Below, piece after piece: positions 34,584-42,657 of a stretch of 64,000 bases of DNA; within the stretch, counting starts at the first letter, position 1; every line of letters begins with the position of its first letter. The notes beneath the pieces were generated by a model. The model did not search any database, was not told the DNA's origin, and worked only from the letters and a program-made list of their open reading frames with translations. This DNA comes from Flavobacterium sp. (GTDB lineage Bacteria > Bacteroidota > Bacteroidia > Flavobacteriales > Flavobacteriaceae): the NCBI RefSeq assembly GCF_027484205.1, contig NZ_JAIXUB010000025.1, positions 186,001 through 250,000 on the forward strand. Reading direction: 5' to 3'. A program made the translations under genes and the position numbers.

Positions 34584-35930
34584 ATGCTAAATATTTCTAA
34601 AAAAAATCCAATAACCGAAAATATCGATCAATACAGTACGGTAAAAAGTCTTGCTAATAGACCTCATTACAAGATATTGAACAAAATAATTGTTTATGTT
34701 TCCTTAATTGGAGTTATAATTTTATTCCTTCCTTGGACGCAAAACATCTCAGGTTCAGGAGCAGTTACTACTTTAAAACCGAACCAAAGACCACAAACAA
34801 TTCAGTCAGCAATTGCAGGTAGAATAGAAAAATGGTACGTTCAAGAAGGTGACTATGTAAAAAAAGGTGATACCATTTTATTCATCTCCGAAATTAAAGA
34901 AGATTACTTCGATCCTAATTTAGTTCAAAATACTAAAAGCCAAGTAGATGCTAAAAAAATGGCAGGACAATCTTATGGAGGAAAAGTAACTTCTCTCGAA
35001 GCACAAATCAATGCCATTGAAAATGAAAGAGTTTTAAAACTGCAACAAGCTCAGAACAAAATTCGTCAATCCTTACTTAAAGTTAAAAGTGATAGTATGG
35101 ATTTAGAAGCAGTAAAAACACAAATAAAAATTGCCAATACACAATTCAATCGTTCGGTAACTTTAAATAAAGAAGGTTTAAAACCACTTACTGATGTTGA
35201 AGAAAAAAGATTGAAATTGCAAGAAGTAGAAGCTAAAATCATTACACAAGAAAATAAACTGTTAGCTAGCAAAAACGAGTTAATAAATGCTAAAGTTGAG
35301 ATTAATAGAATTAGTGCCGAATATGCAGAAAAAGCATCGAAAGCTAGAAGTGATCAATTCACCGCTTTGAGTAGCCAATATGATACTGAAGCTCAAGTCA
35401 ATAAATTGCAAAACCAATACGTGAATTATCAAATTCGTAACGGAATGTATTACATAAAAGCGCCACAAGATGGTTATGTAAACCGCGCTATTCAATCGGG
35501 AATTGGTGAAACTATCAAAGAAGGAACTCAAATTGTAAGCATCATGCCAGCAAAATATGATATTGCGGTAGAAACCTATGTTTCTCCAACCGATTTACCA
35601 CTAATTCACAAAGGCGAAAAAGTCAGAATTTGGTTTGATGGTTGGCCTACAATAGTATTTTCTGGTTGGCCTAATATGAGTTACGGAACTTTTGGTGGCA
35701 AAATAGTAGCCATAGAAAATTTCATTTCACCCAATGGAAAATTCAGAGTATTAATTGCTCCAGACGAAAAAGAAGATGCTTGGCCAAAACAAATAAGTAT
35801 TGGTTCTGGTGCACAAACATTAGCATTGTTAGACAATGTTCCTATTTGGTTTGAATTATGGCGAACTCTAAACGGATTTCCGCCAAATTATTACCAACCA
35901 AAAGGTGAAACAACTAAAGAGAAAAAATAA
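34584..35930 (+). CDS. HlyD-family membrane-fusion (adaptor) protein
   Basis: 448 residues. One N-terminal transmembrane helix (about 34-50), a first lipoyl half (QTIQSAIAGRIEKWYVQEGDYVKKGDTILFI), a long alpha-helical hairpin (about 125-290), the second lipoyl half (YYIKAPQDGYVNRAIQSGIGETIKEGTQIV) and a beta-barrel part with IWFDGWP. It bridges the inner-membrane ABC protein to the TolC channel. It follows the ABC gene after 5 bp and precedes tolC with a 141-bp gap that contains a large hairpin. Confidence 0.92.
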   Translation: MLNISKKNPITENIDQYSTVKSLANRPHYKILNKIIVYVSLIGVIILFLPWTQNISGSGAVTTLKPNQRPQTIQSAIAGRIEKWYVQEGDYVKKGDTILFISEIKEDYFDPNLVQNTKSQVDAKKMAGQSYGGKVTSLEAQINAIENERVLKLQQAQNKIRQSLLKVKSDSMDLEAVKTQIKIANTQFNRSVTLNKEGLKPLTDVEEKRLKLQEVEAKIITQENKLLASKNELINAKVEINRISAEYAEKASKARSDQFTALSSQYDTEAQVNKLQNQYVNYQIRNGMYYIKAPQDGYVNRAIQSGIGETIKEGTQIVSIMPAKYDIAVETYVSPTDLPLIHKGEKVRIWFDGWPTIVFSGWPNMSYGTFGGKIVAIENFISPNGKFRVLIAPDEKEDAWPKQISIGSGAQTLALLDNVPIWFELWRTLNGFPPNYYQPKGETTKEKK

Positions 35931-35940
35931 TTTTTAAGGA

Positions 35941-36037
35941 ACGAATGGCTTGCGCATTTTTGCAATCCATTTTCCTGCTCTCGTCAGTCGCTTTAACTTA
36001 TTTATACAATAAGTTAAGAGCTCCAACAATGACGAGA
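35941..36037. repeat. Compound hairpin element between hlyD-like and tolC-like genes
   Basis: Arms TCTCGTCA (35979-35986) and TGACGAGA (36030-36037) enclose a perfect 10-bp stem TTAACTTATT/AATAAGTTAA (35993-36002 with 36008-36017). A smaller TTGC...GCAA hairpin lies in the 5' part. The same octamer arms form the hairpin in the tRNA-Gly partial copy at 23258-23277, so this looks like a degenerate dispersed intergenic repeat inside an operon. Confidence 0.65.
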
Positions 36038-36071
36038 TCAGGGTTAGATAATAAGCTAAAGGTTACTAAAT

Positions 36072-37460
36072 ATGAATTTCAAAACACTACTATTTTTACT
36101 ATTCACGACTTGGGTTGCTGCACAAGAAAGAAACCTTCAAGAACTTACTTATAATGAGTATTTGGGCTATGTGAAAAAATACCATCCTATGGTAAAAAGC
36201 GCCAACCTTGAGGTGAACAGCGCTCAAGCTAATTTAATGATGGCACGTGGAGGATTTGACCCGAAAATTGAAGTAGATTTTGATAAAAAACAATTTAAAG
36301 ACAGCCAATATTATTCACTTTTAAACAGTAGTTTTAAAATTCCAACTTGGTATGGCATTGAAGTTAAAGCAGGTTTTGACAACAGTGAAGGCGTTTATTT
36401 AAATCCACAAAACACACTGCCGAATCAAGGATTGACTTCGCTTGGAATCAACATTCCGCTTGGTCAAGGATTATTGATAAACCAACGAATGGCCGATTTG
36501 CGAAAAGCCAAAATCCAAATTCAATTAAGTCAAGCCGAGCGAAAATTACAAGCTATTGAAGTTTTATACAATGCTTCGGTTGCCTATTTTAATTGGAAAC
36601 GAAATTATAGCGAAGTACAATTGTATTCTACTTATTTAAAAAATGCAGAAATACGTTTTAATGGCGTAGCAAGTTTGATAAAAAACGGAGACAAACCAGC
36701 AATAGACAGTGTTGAAGCAGGAATTATTGTTAGAAATAGAAAACTAAATTTAGAAGATTCGCAGTTAAAACTAGCCAAAGCCAAACTAGAATTATCGAAT
36801 TTTTTATGGTTAGAAAATAATGTGCCGCTTGAATTACAAGACACGATTATTCCTGAAGAGAAACTTGAATACACAATAAAAGAAACATTAAAAACAAACG
36901 AACTTTTAGCAGAAACTATTTCGATAGAAAATCATCCTAAAATTAATTCATTACAAAGTAAATTGGGAATTCTTGAAGTTGAACGTCAATTAAAATCGAA
37001 TAGTTTATTACCTAAAATAGATATAGGTTACAGCTATTTATCGGAACCAAGTTACTGGAATGATACTAATTTTGACAATTATAAAGTAGGTGTAAATTTT
37101 AGTTTCCCATTATTTTTAAGAAAAGAACGTGGCGGATTACAATTGGCTAAATTCAAAATTCAAGACACAAAATATTCGTTAGATTTAGAACGCGTTCAAC
37201 TAAAAAATAAAATTAGTGCTCAACAAACCGAAATCAATTCGCTAGAAAGACAGCGCAAACTAATTTCAGATTTGGTAAAAGATTACAATGTTATGCTAAG
37301 TTCTGAAGAACGCTTGTTTTCGTTTGGTGAAAGTTCTATTTTCTTAATCAACTCAAGAGAAAATAACTTGGTTAGCTCACAATTATCGGAATTGAGTTTG
37401 GAGAATCGTTATTTAATTTCGAATGCCGAATTGTTTAAAATAATGGCCAATCCAGATTGA
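36072..37460 (+). CDS. TolC-family outer-membrane efflux channel
   Basis: 462 residues with signal peptide (MNFKTLLFLLFTTWVAAQ). Two halves of long heptad-rich helices with the family's repeated pattern (YLGYVKKYHPMVKSANLEVNSAQANLMMARGGFDPKIE near the start; TEINSLERQRKLISDLVKDYN near the end) and short beta segments that would form the outer-membrane barrel. As the last gene of the TetR-ABC-HlyD-TolC group it completes a trans-envelope export channel. The start ATG at 36072 follows the compound hairpin. Confidence 0.92.
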   Translation: MNFKTLLFLLFTTWVAAQERNLQELTYNEYLGYVKKYHPMVKSANLEVNSAQANLMMARGGFDPKIEVDFDKKQFKDSQYYSLLNSSFKIPTWYGIEVKAGFDNSEGVYLNPQNTLPNQGLTSLGINIPLGQGLLINQRMADLRKAKIQIQLSQAERKLQAIEVLYNASVAYFNWKRNYSEVQLYSTYLKNAEIRFNGVASLIKNGDKPAIDSVEAGIIVRNRKLNLEDSQLKLAKAKLELSNFLWLENNVPLELQDTIIPEEKLEYTIKETLKTNELLAETISIENHPKINSLQSKLGILEVERQLKSNSLLPKIDIGYSYLSEPSYWNDTNFDNYKVGVNFSFPLFLRKERGGLQLAKFKIQDTKYSLDLERVQLKNKISAQQTEINSLERQRKLISDLVKDYNVMLSSEERLFSFGESSIFLINSRENNLVSSQLSELSLENRYLISNAELFKIMANPD

Positions 37461-37480
37461 TGATTTTACAAAAAGACATA

Positions 37481-37620
37481 ACCTATCTAGCCCTGATAGC
37501 AATGGAAATATTTTTCTTTTTTGTTGCCTGAGGTTACTCGAAGGCAACAAAAAAGAAAAGATTGTAATGGATAGCGGGAAAATAATCCCGAATTTTCGGG
37601 ACAAAAACTTCCCAAGCCAT
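37481..37620 (+). ncRNA. Structured intergenic element, possible Flavo-1-like RNA
   Basis: Contains a perfect 16-bp stem (37514-37529 with 37542-37557, arms rich in T/A and ending GTTGCCT/AGGCAAC), outer segments TAGCCCTGATAGCAATGG and GTAATGGATAGCGGG that can pair imperfectly, and a second hairpin TCCCGAA/TTCGGGA (37586-37601). The layout recalls a dispersed structured element I remember from Flavobacteriaceae genomes and possibly the candidate Flavo-1 RNA motif; that identity is not verified. It may also act as a terminator between tolC and the convergent CoA-transferase gene. Confidence 0.45.
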
Positions 37621-37629
37621 TTGCTCCTA

Positions 37630-38904
37630 CTACATTTTATTAAATAATTCGTAGTATTCTCTTTCGATACTTTCTTGGTGATTTGGATGTGCGATTCTTA
37701 CCAATTCAACAGCTCGTTGTTTTAGTGTTTTTCCATATAAATCGGCGATTCCGTTTTCTGTAATTACATAATGAATGTGTGCTCTTGTGGTTACAACTCC
37801 TGCGCCTTGCTTTAAAAATGGAACGATTCTACTCAATCCTTTTTTAGTAGTTGATGGCAATGCGATTATAGCTTTTCCACCAGAACTTAATGATGCGCCA
37901 CGAATAAAATCCATTTGTCCGCCAACGCCAGAATACATTTGTGGACCAATAGAATCGGCACAAACTTGACCAGTCAAATCTACTTCAATGGCAGAATTAA
38001 TAGCAATCATATTTGGATTTTTTCTAATTCGAGCCGTGTCATTTACCATAGAAGATTCTTTCATTTCGATGAACGGATTGTCGTTTACAAAATCGTATAA
38101 TCTTTTAGAACCAATAAGAAATGTTGCCAAAGCACGACCTCTCAAAGTACCTTTATAATTACAGTTGATGACATCATTTTCTATCAAATCGATTACGCCA
38201 TCAGAGAACATTTCGGTATGCAAACCTAAATCTTTATGATTTTTTAACTTACTCAAAGCTGCATTTGGAATCGAACCAATTCCCATTTGCAGTGTGCTTC
38301 TATCGTCAATTAATGAAGCAATATGGCTGCCAATTTTTTCTTCTTCATTGGTAAACGGAACTGGCACATGTCCATAAATGGGAACATCAACCTCAACTAA
38401 ATAATCAATTTCAGAAACGTGAAGAATTCCGTCGCCAAAAGTTCTTGGCATTTGCGGATTGACTTGCGCGATTACAATTTTAGCATTTTCTATAGCGGCA
38501 ACCGTTGCTTCTACAGAAACACCTAGCGAACAATAACCATGTCTATCTGGCGGTGAAACATGGATAAAAGCGACATCTAATGGCAAGACATTTTTACGAA
38601 ATAAATGTGGTAATTCGCTCAAAAAAACTGGTGTATATGAACCATTTCCTGCTCTTAATGTGTGACGAACATTTGCTCCAATAAAAAAGGAATTTACATG
38701 AAAACTATCTCTCAATTCTGGATTGGCATAGCGTGCTTCACCTTCAGTGTGAAGATGACAAATTTCTACATTTCTTAATTCTGATGCTCTTTCCGTTAAT
38801 GCATTTGCTAATATTGTTGGAGCTGCCGCTGCGGCTTGAAGATAAACTCTATCTCCAGATTTTACGACTTTTACAGCTTCTGCTGCGGTAACATATTTAC
38901 TCAT
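37630..38904 (-). CDS. Acetyl-CoA hydrolase/transferase (4-hydroxybutyrate CoA-transferase-like)
   Basis: 424 residues, family I CoA-transferase fold in two halves. N-terminal half: KSGDRVYLQAAAAAPTIL and VAFIHVSPPDRHGYCSLGVSVEA; C-terminal half: LHTEMFSDGVIDLIE, with the catalytic Glu probably in HTEMFSDG, and GVGGQMDFIRGASLSSGGKAIIALPST. Moves CoA between short-chain acids, likely acetate with succinyl-CoA or butyrate; exact specificity is not readable. Single gene, converging on the TolC unit. Confidence 0.9.
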   Translation of the reverse strand: MSKYVTAAEAVKVVKSGDRVYLQAAAAAPTILANALTERASELRNVEICHLHTEGEARYANPELRDSFHVNSFFIGANVRHTLRAGNGSYTPVFLSELPHLFRKNVLPLDVAFIHVSPPDRHGYCSLGVSVEATVAAIENAKIVIAQVNPQMPRTFGDGILHVSEIDYLVEVDVPIYGHVPVPFTNEEEKIGSHIASLIDDRSTLQMGIGSIPNAALSKLKNHKDLGLHTEMFSDGVIDLIENDVINCNYKGTLRGRALATFLIGSKRLYDFVNDNPFIEMKESSMVNDTARIRKNPNMIAINSAIEVDLTGQVCADSIGPQMYSGVGGQMDFIRGASLSSGGKAIIALPSTTKKGLSRIVPFLKQGAGVVTTRAHIHYVITENGIADLYGKTLKQRAVELVRIAHPNHQESIEREYYELFNKM

Positions 38905-38921
38905 ACCTAATAAATTTTATG

Positions 38922-38929
38922 CAAAGTTA
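38922..38929 (-). promoter_or_regulatory. Probable -7 element of the CoA-transferase gene
   Basis: TAACTTTG on the minus strand, 17 bp before the ATG at 38904. Confidence 0.4.
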
Positions 38930-39005
38930 AAATTGGAATTATTGAAAAAATATGATAAAACTCATAAATAATCTAAGTCAGACTAAAACTGTAAATAAAT
39001 TTAAG

Positions 39006-39133
39006 ACACGAATTGCACAAATTTACACGAATTACGATTTAAAAAAAAAATTTCACGAATTTGAATCTGATTTATCAGATTCTATTGGTGTAATTTACCG
39101 TCATGAATTTGTGCGAATTCGTGTAATTCGTGT
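39006..39133. repeat. MITE-like 128-bp inverted-repeat element
   Basis: Begins ACACGAATTGCACAAATT and ends with the near-complement AATTCGTGTAATTCGTGT. The arms themselves consist of repeats of ACACGAATT-like units. In the centre is a perfect hairpin GAATCTGA/TCAGATTC (39063-39070 with 39075-39082). No coding capacity is seen; a 64-codon frame running across it has no protein features. No clear target-site duplication. Confidence 0.7.
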
Positions 39134-39225
39134 AAAAAATGAATAGTTGTTTGCATTATATATTGGACTTACGTGTAATAGATAAATTCAAATACTTACT
39201 GAATGAAATACTAAACACTTTTCAC

Positions 39226-39233
39226 TACTTTTG
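39226..39233 (+). promoter_or_regulatory. Probable -7 element of the map promoter
   Basis: TACTTTTG, 19 bp before the start codon of map. Confidence 0.4.
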
Positions 39234-39252
39234 CATTCACAAAATTTGAAAA

Positions 39253-40068
39253 ATGATTATTCCAAAAACAAGAGAAGAAATTGAGTTAATGCGTCAAAGT
39301 GCATTGCTAGTTTCTAAAACATTGGGCGAAATTGCAAAAGTGATTAAACCAGGTGTAACTACTTTACAATTAGATAAATTAGCTGAAGAATTCATAAGAG
39401 ATAATGGCGGAGTTCCTGGATTTTTAGGACTTTATGGTTTCCCAAATTCATTGTGTATGAGTCCAAATGCACAAGTAGTTCATGGAATTCCGAATGCAAA
39501 ACCTTTAGAAGAAGGCGATGTGATTTCTGTAGATTGTGGCGTTTTGATGAATGAATTTTATGGTGATCACGCTTATAGTTTTGAAATTGGTGAAGTGGCA
39601 CCTGAAGTAAAAAAACTACTTGAGGTAACTAAAGAAAGTTTGTATGTTGGAATAAGAGAATTTCGTTCAGGAAATAGAGTTGAAGATGTTGGAAATGCAA
39701 TTCAGAAATATTGTGAAGGTCATGGTTATGGTGTTGTTCGTGAGCTTGTTGGTCACGGATTAGGGAAAAAAATGCACGAAGATCCAGAAATGCCAAATTA
39801 TGGAAAAAAAGGTCGAGGAAAACTATTTGTAGAAGGCATGGTTGTTGCTATTGAACCAATGATCAACATGGGAACAAAAAACATCAAACAATTGAAAGAC
39901 GGTTGGACTATTCTAACTGCCGACGGAAAACCAAGTGCACATTTTGAACACGATGTTGCCTTAATCGACGGAAAACCAGAAATTTTATCGACTTTCAAAT
40001 ATATTTATGATGCTTTAGGAATTGTTAGTGATGAGGAAAAAGAATTTAGAAATCATTATACTTTATAA
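39253..40068 (+). CDS. map: Type I methionine aminopeptidase
   Basis: Removes the initiator methionine from nascent proteins. 271 residues in the pita-bread fold with the five metal ligands in their usual motifs: VISVDCGV (Asp), FYGDHAYSF (Asp), VGHGLGKKMHEDP (His), VAIEPM (Glu) and FEHDVAL (Glu). No N-terminal extension. It is a single gene with its own -7 element; in many bacteria map lies in the ribosomal-protein cluster, here it does not. The downstream neighbour is a transposon-like insertion. Confidence 0.95.
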   Translation: MIIPKTREEIELMRQSALLVSKTLGEIAKVIKPGVTTLQLDKLAEEFIRDNGGVPGFLGLYGFPNSLCMSPNAQVVHGIPNAKPLEEGDVISVDCGVLMNEFYGDHAYSFEIGEVAPEVKKLLEVTKESLYVGIREFRSGNRVEDVGNAIQKYCEGHGYGVVRELVGHGLGKKMHEDPEMPNYGKKGRGKLFVEGMVVAIEPMINMGTKNIKQLKDGWTILTADGKPSAHFEHDVALIDGKPEILSTFKYIYDALGIVSDEEKEFRNHYTL

Positions 40069-40077
40069 GTGAAACCA

Positions 40078-40109
40078 ACACAGATTTCATAGATTTTCAC
40101 AGATTAAAT
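40078..40109. repeat. Left 32-bp terminal inverted repeat of the GxxExxY element
   Basis: ACACAGATTTCATAGATT followed by TTCACAGATTAAAT; a 29-of-32 match to the reverse complement of 40490-40521 and itself made of three CAnAGATT-like units. Confidence 0.8.
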
Positions 40110-40115
40110 TTATTT

Positions 40116-40490
40116 ATGGAAGATTTTTACTTAAAAGAAGAAACTTATAAAATTATTGGACTTTGCATGGAAGTTCATAAAATTCTTGGGAAAGGTCATA
40201 GTGAAAATGTGTATGCTGACGCTTTAGAGTATGAATTTAAACTAAATCATATTCCATAAGAAAGGGAAAAAAAATACAATATTGAGTATAAAGAAATTAT
40301 ATTACCTAGGTACTATTTTTCAGATTTCACGGTTTTTGATGAGATCATTTTAGAATTAAAAGCTATTCAACAATTGTCTAGCAGCGAAATTAAACAAACA
40401 TTAAATTATTTGGCAGCTTCAAAAAATAAAATTGGCCTGTTAGTCAATTTTGGTGAAGATAGCCTCAAATACAAAAGAGTTATTTTATAA
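40116..40490 (+). pseudogene. GxxExxY protein (PD-(D/E)XK nuclease family), interrupted by a stop codon
   Basis: Reading from ATG 40116 gives 47 codons, a TAA at 40257-40259, then an uninterrupted frame to 40490, together 124 codons, the normal family size. The name-giving motif is GHSENVY (about residues 28-34). After the stop the nuclease-like core continues with SDFTVFDEIILELKAI, keeping the Asp and the ExK of a PD-(D/E)XK site. A single T-to-A-type change (for example TAT to TAA) would explain the defect. The frame fits exactly between two inverted repeats, its final stop codon sharing a base with the right one. Confidence 0.85.
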
Positions 40491-40521
40491 TTAAATCTGT
40501 GAAAATCTGTGAAATCTGTGT
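40490..40521. repeat. Right 32-bp terminal inverted repeat of the GxxExxY element
   Basis: ATTAAATCTGTGAAAATC followed by TGTGAAATCTGTGT, complementary to 40078-40109 with three mismatches. The presumed start codon of the next gene lies inside it. Confidence 0.8.
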
Positions 40522-41279
40522 TTAAATTTATACTGAATACAATCCCAAGGCCAATTCTGATTCGTTTGAGTATTGTGGTGCGTCCTATTTTAGCTTTTTT
40601 ATTAAAAGGAAGTCGTTTTACTGATCCAATTGATGGGAAAAGTTTTCGAATGTTTTTACCTTATGGATATGGAAATCAGAGAAATAACGTACTTTCTCCG
40701 AGTACATTATCACTAGAAAGACATCGTTTGCTTTGGCTTTATTTGCAAAATGAAACTGATTTTTTTACTGCTACAGAAAAGAAAAAAGTATTACACTTTG
40801 CACCAGAACAAGAGTTTTACAAACGTTTCAAAAAGCAAACTAACATCGATTACACCACAACTGATTTACTTTCGCCCTTAGCAGATGTAAAAGCAGATAT
40901 TTGCAATTTACCTTTTGAAGATAATGCATATGATATTATTTTTTGCAACCACGTTTTAGAACACATTCCAGATGATACTAAAGCGATGCAAGAATTGTTC
41001 AGAGTTTTAAAACCTGGCGGAATGGGAATATTTCAAATACCTCAAGATTTATCTCGTGCTACAACTTTCTCAGACGATTCTATTGTTGACCAAAAAGAAA
41101 GAGCTAAAATCTTTGGACAATACGATCACGTTCGAGTTTACGGAAGAGATTATTTTGACAAATTAAGGAGCATCGGTTTCAAAGTAATTGAAGAAGATTA
41201 CACTTCAAAACTTTCACCAGAATTAGTCGAAAAATATTGTTTAGCAAAAGGCGAAATTATTCCGATTTGCTTTAAATAA
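40509..41279 (+). CDS. Class I SAM-dependent methyltransferase
   Basis: 256 residues with the methyltransferase-11-type core: a degenerate glycine motif VLHFAPEQEFYKRF, DADV-like PLADVKADICNLPFEDNAYDIIFCNHVLEHIPDD and LFRVLKPGGMGIFQIP. The N-terminus has the family segment TIPRPILIRLS. No ATG is available; the likely start is GTG 40509, or GTG 40518, both within the right inverted repeat of the neighbouring element. Substrate unknown. Homologues in the group seem to have a few different residues before the TIPRP segment, in line with replacement of the original start by the inserted repeat. Confidence 0.82.
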   Translation: MKSVFKFILNTIPRPILIRLSIVVRPILAFLLKGSRFTDPIDGKSFRMFLPYGYGNQRNNVLSPSTLSLERHRLLWLYLQNETDFFTATEKKKVLHFAPEQEFYKRFKKQTNIDYTTTDLLSPLADVKADICNLPFEDNAYDIIFCNHVLEHIPDDTKAMQELFRVLKPGGMGIFQIPQDLSRATTFSDDSIVDQKERAKIFGQYDHVRVYGRDYFDKLRSIGFKVIEEDYTSKLSPELVEKYCLAKGEIIPICFK

Positions 41280-41318
41280 TATATTGGCATCATTGTAGAT
41301 AATAATATTTCGTATATT

Positions 41319-41326
41319 TACGTTTG
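41319..41326 (+). promoter_or_regulatory. Probable -7 element for the Plug-like gene
   Basis: TACGTTTG, 14 bp before the start codon at 41341. Confidence 0.4.
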
Positions 41327-41340
41327 ATAATAAAATCATT

Positions 41341-42591
41341 ATGTTGAAAAAATATTTATCTATCGCTTTATTTTTATTTGCAATTTCAATTTCTTATTCA
41401 CAAGAGAAAGAAATTAATCCTCCATTTCATATTAAAACAATTTCATTTGTCCAAAGTGGTCAAAATGCAATTCCAATATTTAGACTTGGAGACTCGTTTC
41501 AACTTCAGTTTGATGACTTACATGGAACTGAAGACAATTATTATTACACCATCAAACATTGTGATTATGATTGGAAACCATCTCAATTGTCAAAAAACGA
41601 ATACCTTGGTGGATTTGACGATCAATTAATAATTGACTATGTTAACTCATTCAATTCATTACAACTTTATTCACATTACAGAGTTTCTTTTCCAAACAAA
41701 CAAACGCAGTTGAAAGTAAGTGGAAATTATATGATATCCATTTTAGATGAAAATCGTGATGTTGTTTTTTCTAGAAAAATAATATTGTATGAAGATATTG
41801 TTTCTGTTCCAATGCAAGTTAAAAGAGCAAGAGATGTGAGATTTATTGAACAAAAACACAATATTGAATTTACTGTTAGAACAAGTGTTTTCAATTTTCA
41901 AAGTCCTTTACAAAATGTAAAAGTTCTTTTAATGCAAAATGGTCAGTTTAATAATGCAATAACTAACATAAAACCAATGTTCACAATTGGAAATGATTTG
42001 GTTTACAAATACGACAAAGAAACTCAATTTTGGGCTGGAAATGAATACCTTTTCTTTGAAAATAAAAATATTCAAGGCGCAAATAATAGCATTGCTTATG
42101 TAAGTTCTGAAGGAGGTTTATACAATTCTCATCTTTATACAAATGACGCTAGAAAAAACAAACCTTACACTTTTTGGCCCGATATTAATGGTAATTTCTT
42201 AATAAACGCATTAAACCGAGAAAATCCCGAAATAGAATCGGATTATGCTTGGGTTTACTTTTCACTTTCTGCATCATCTTTCATTGACAAAAAAAATATT
42301 TATGTTTCTGGAATGTTTAATAATTATGCAATGAATGATGAAAGTAAGATGGAATTCAATGAAAAGAAAGGTATTTATGAAAAAGCCATGATGATTAAGC
42401 AAGGTTTTACAAATTATAAGTACATACTTGCCGATTCAAACGGAAAAACTGATGAAGAAAACGCAATTGATGGAAATTTCTATCAAACAGAAAATAATTA
42501 TTTTGCCATAATTTACTACCGAGAAAACAATCAAAGGTATGACAGAGTTATAGGAAAAGGAGTTGCAACTTCAACAGACATAATCAATTAA
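41341..42591 (+). CDS. Type IX secretion system Plug-like protein (DUF5103)
   Basis: 416 residues with a signal peptide (MLKKYLSIALFLFAISISYSQ). The sequence follows the DUF5103 family: PPFHIKTISFVQSGQNAIPIFRLGDSFQLQFDDL, YYYTIKHCDYDWKPSQLSKNEYLGGFDD and DVRFIEQKHNIEFTVRT. In Flavobacterium johnsoniae a member, Plug, closes the periplasmic end of the SprA translocon of the T9SS when the channel is idle. The gene is followed by apaG, an order I recall from other flavobacteria. Together with GldB/GldC and the T9SS cargos here it shows that the organism has this secretion system. Confidence 0.88.
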   Translation: MLKKYLSIALFLFAISISYSQEKEINPPFHIKTISFVQSGQNAIPIFRLGDSFQLQFDDLHGTEDNYYYTIKHCDYDWKPSQLSKNEYLGGFDDQLIIDYVNSFNSLQLYSHYRVSFPNKQTQLKVSGNYMISILDENRDVVFSRKIILYEDIVSVPMQVKRARDVRFIEQKHNIEFTVRTSVFNFQSPLQNVKVLLMQNGQFNNAITNIKPMFTIGNDLVYKYDKETQFWAGNEYLFFENKNIQGANNSIAYVSSEGGLYNSHLYTNDARKNKPYTFWPDINGNFLINALNRENPEIESDYAWVYFSLSASSFIDKKNIYVSGMFNNYAMNDESKMEFNEKKGIYEKAMMIKQGFTNYKYILADSNGKTDEENAIDGNFYQTENNYFAIIYYRENNQRYDRVIGKGVATSTDIIN

Positions 42592-42627
42592 AAAATCTTT
42601 AACATAAAAATCACATTGGATTTTTAT

Positions 42628-42635
42628 TATTTTTG
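42628..42635 (+). promoter_or_regulatory. Possible -7 element upstream of apaG
   Basis: TATTTTTG, 22 bp before the ATG at 42658. Confidence 0.35.
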
Positions 42636-42657
42636 TAACTTTACAAAAAGTTTTATT

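Noticed and set aside
35945..36154. 69-codon open frame between hlyD-like and tolC-like genes
   Set aside because: It covers the compound hairpin and the start of tolC in another frame; a by-product of the repeat.
38952..39146. 64-codon open frame
   Set aside because: Consists mainly of the inverted-repeat element 39006-39133; no signal, domain or conserved pattern.
40490..40521. Considered whether the CTGTGAAAATCTGTGAAATCTGTG run could be a CRISPR repeat
   Set aside because: Units are about 8-13 bp with no spacers and occur as a mirrored pair around one gene; not a CRISPR array.
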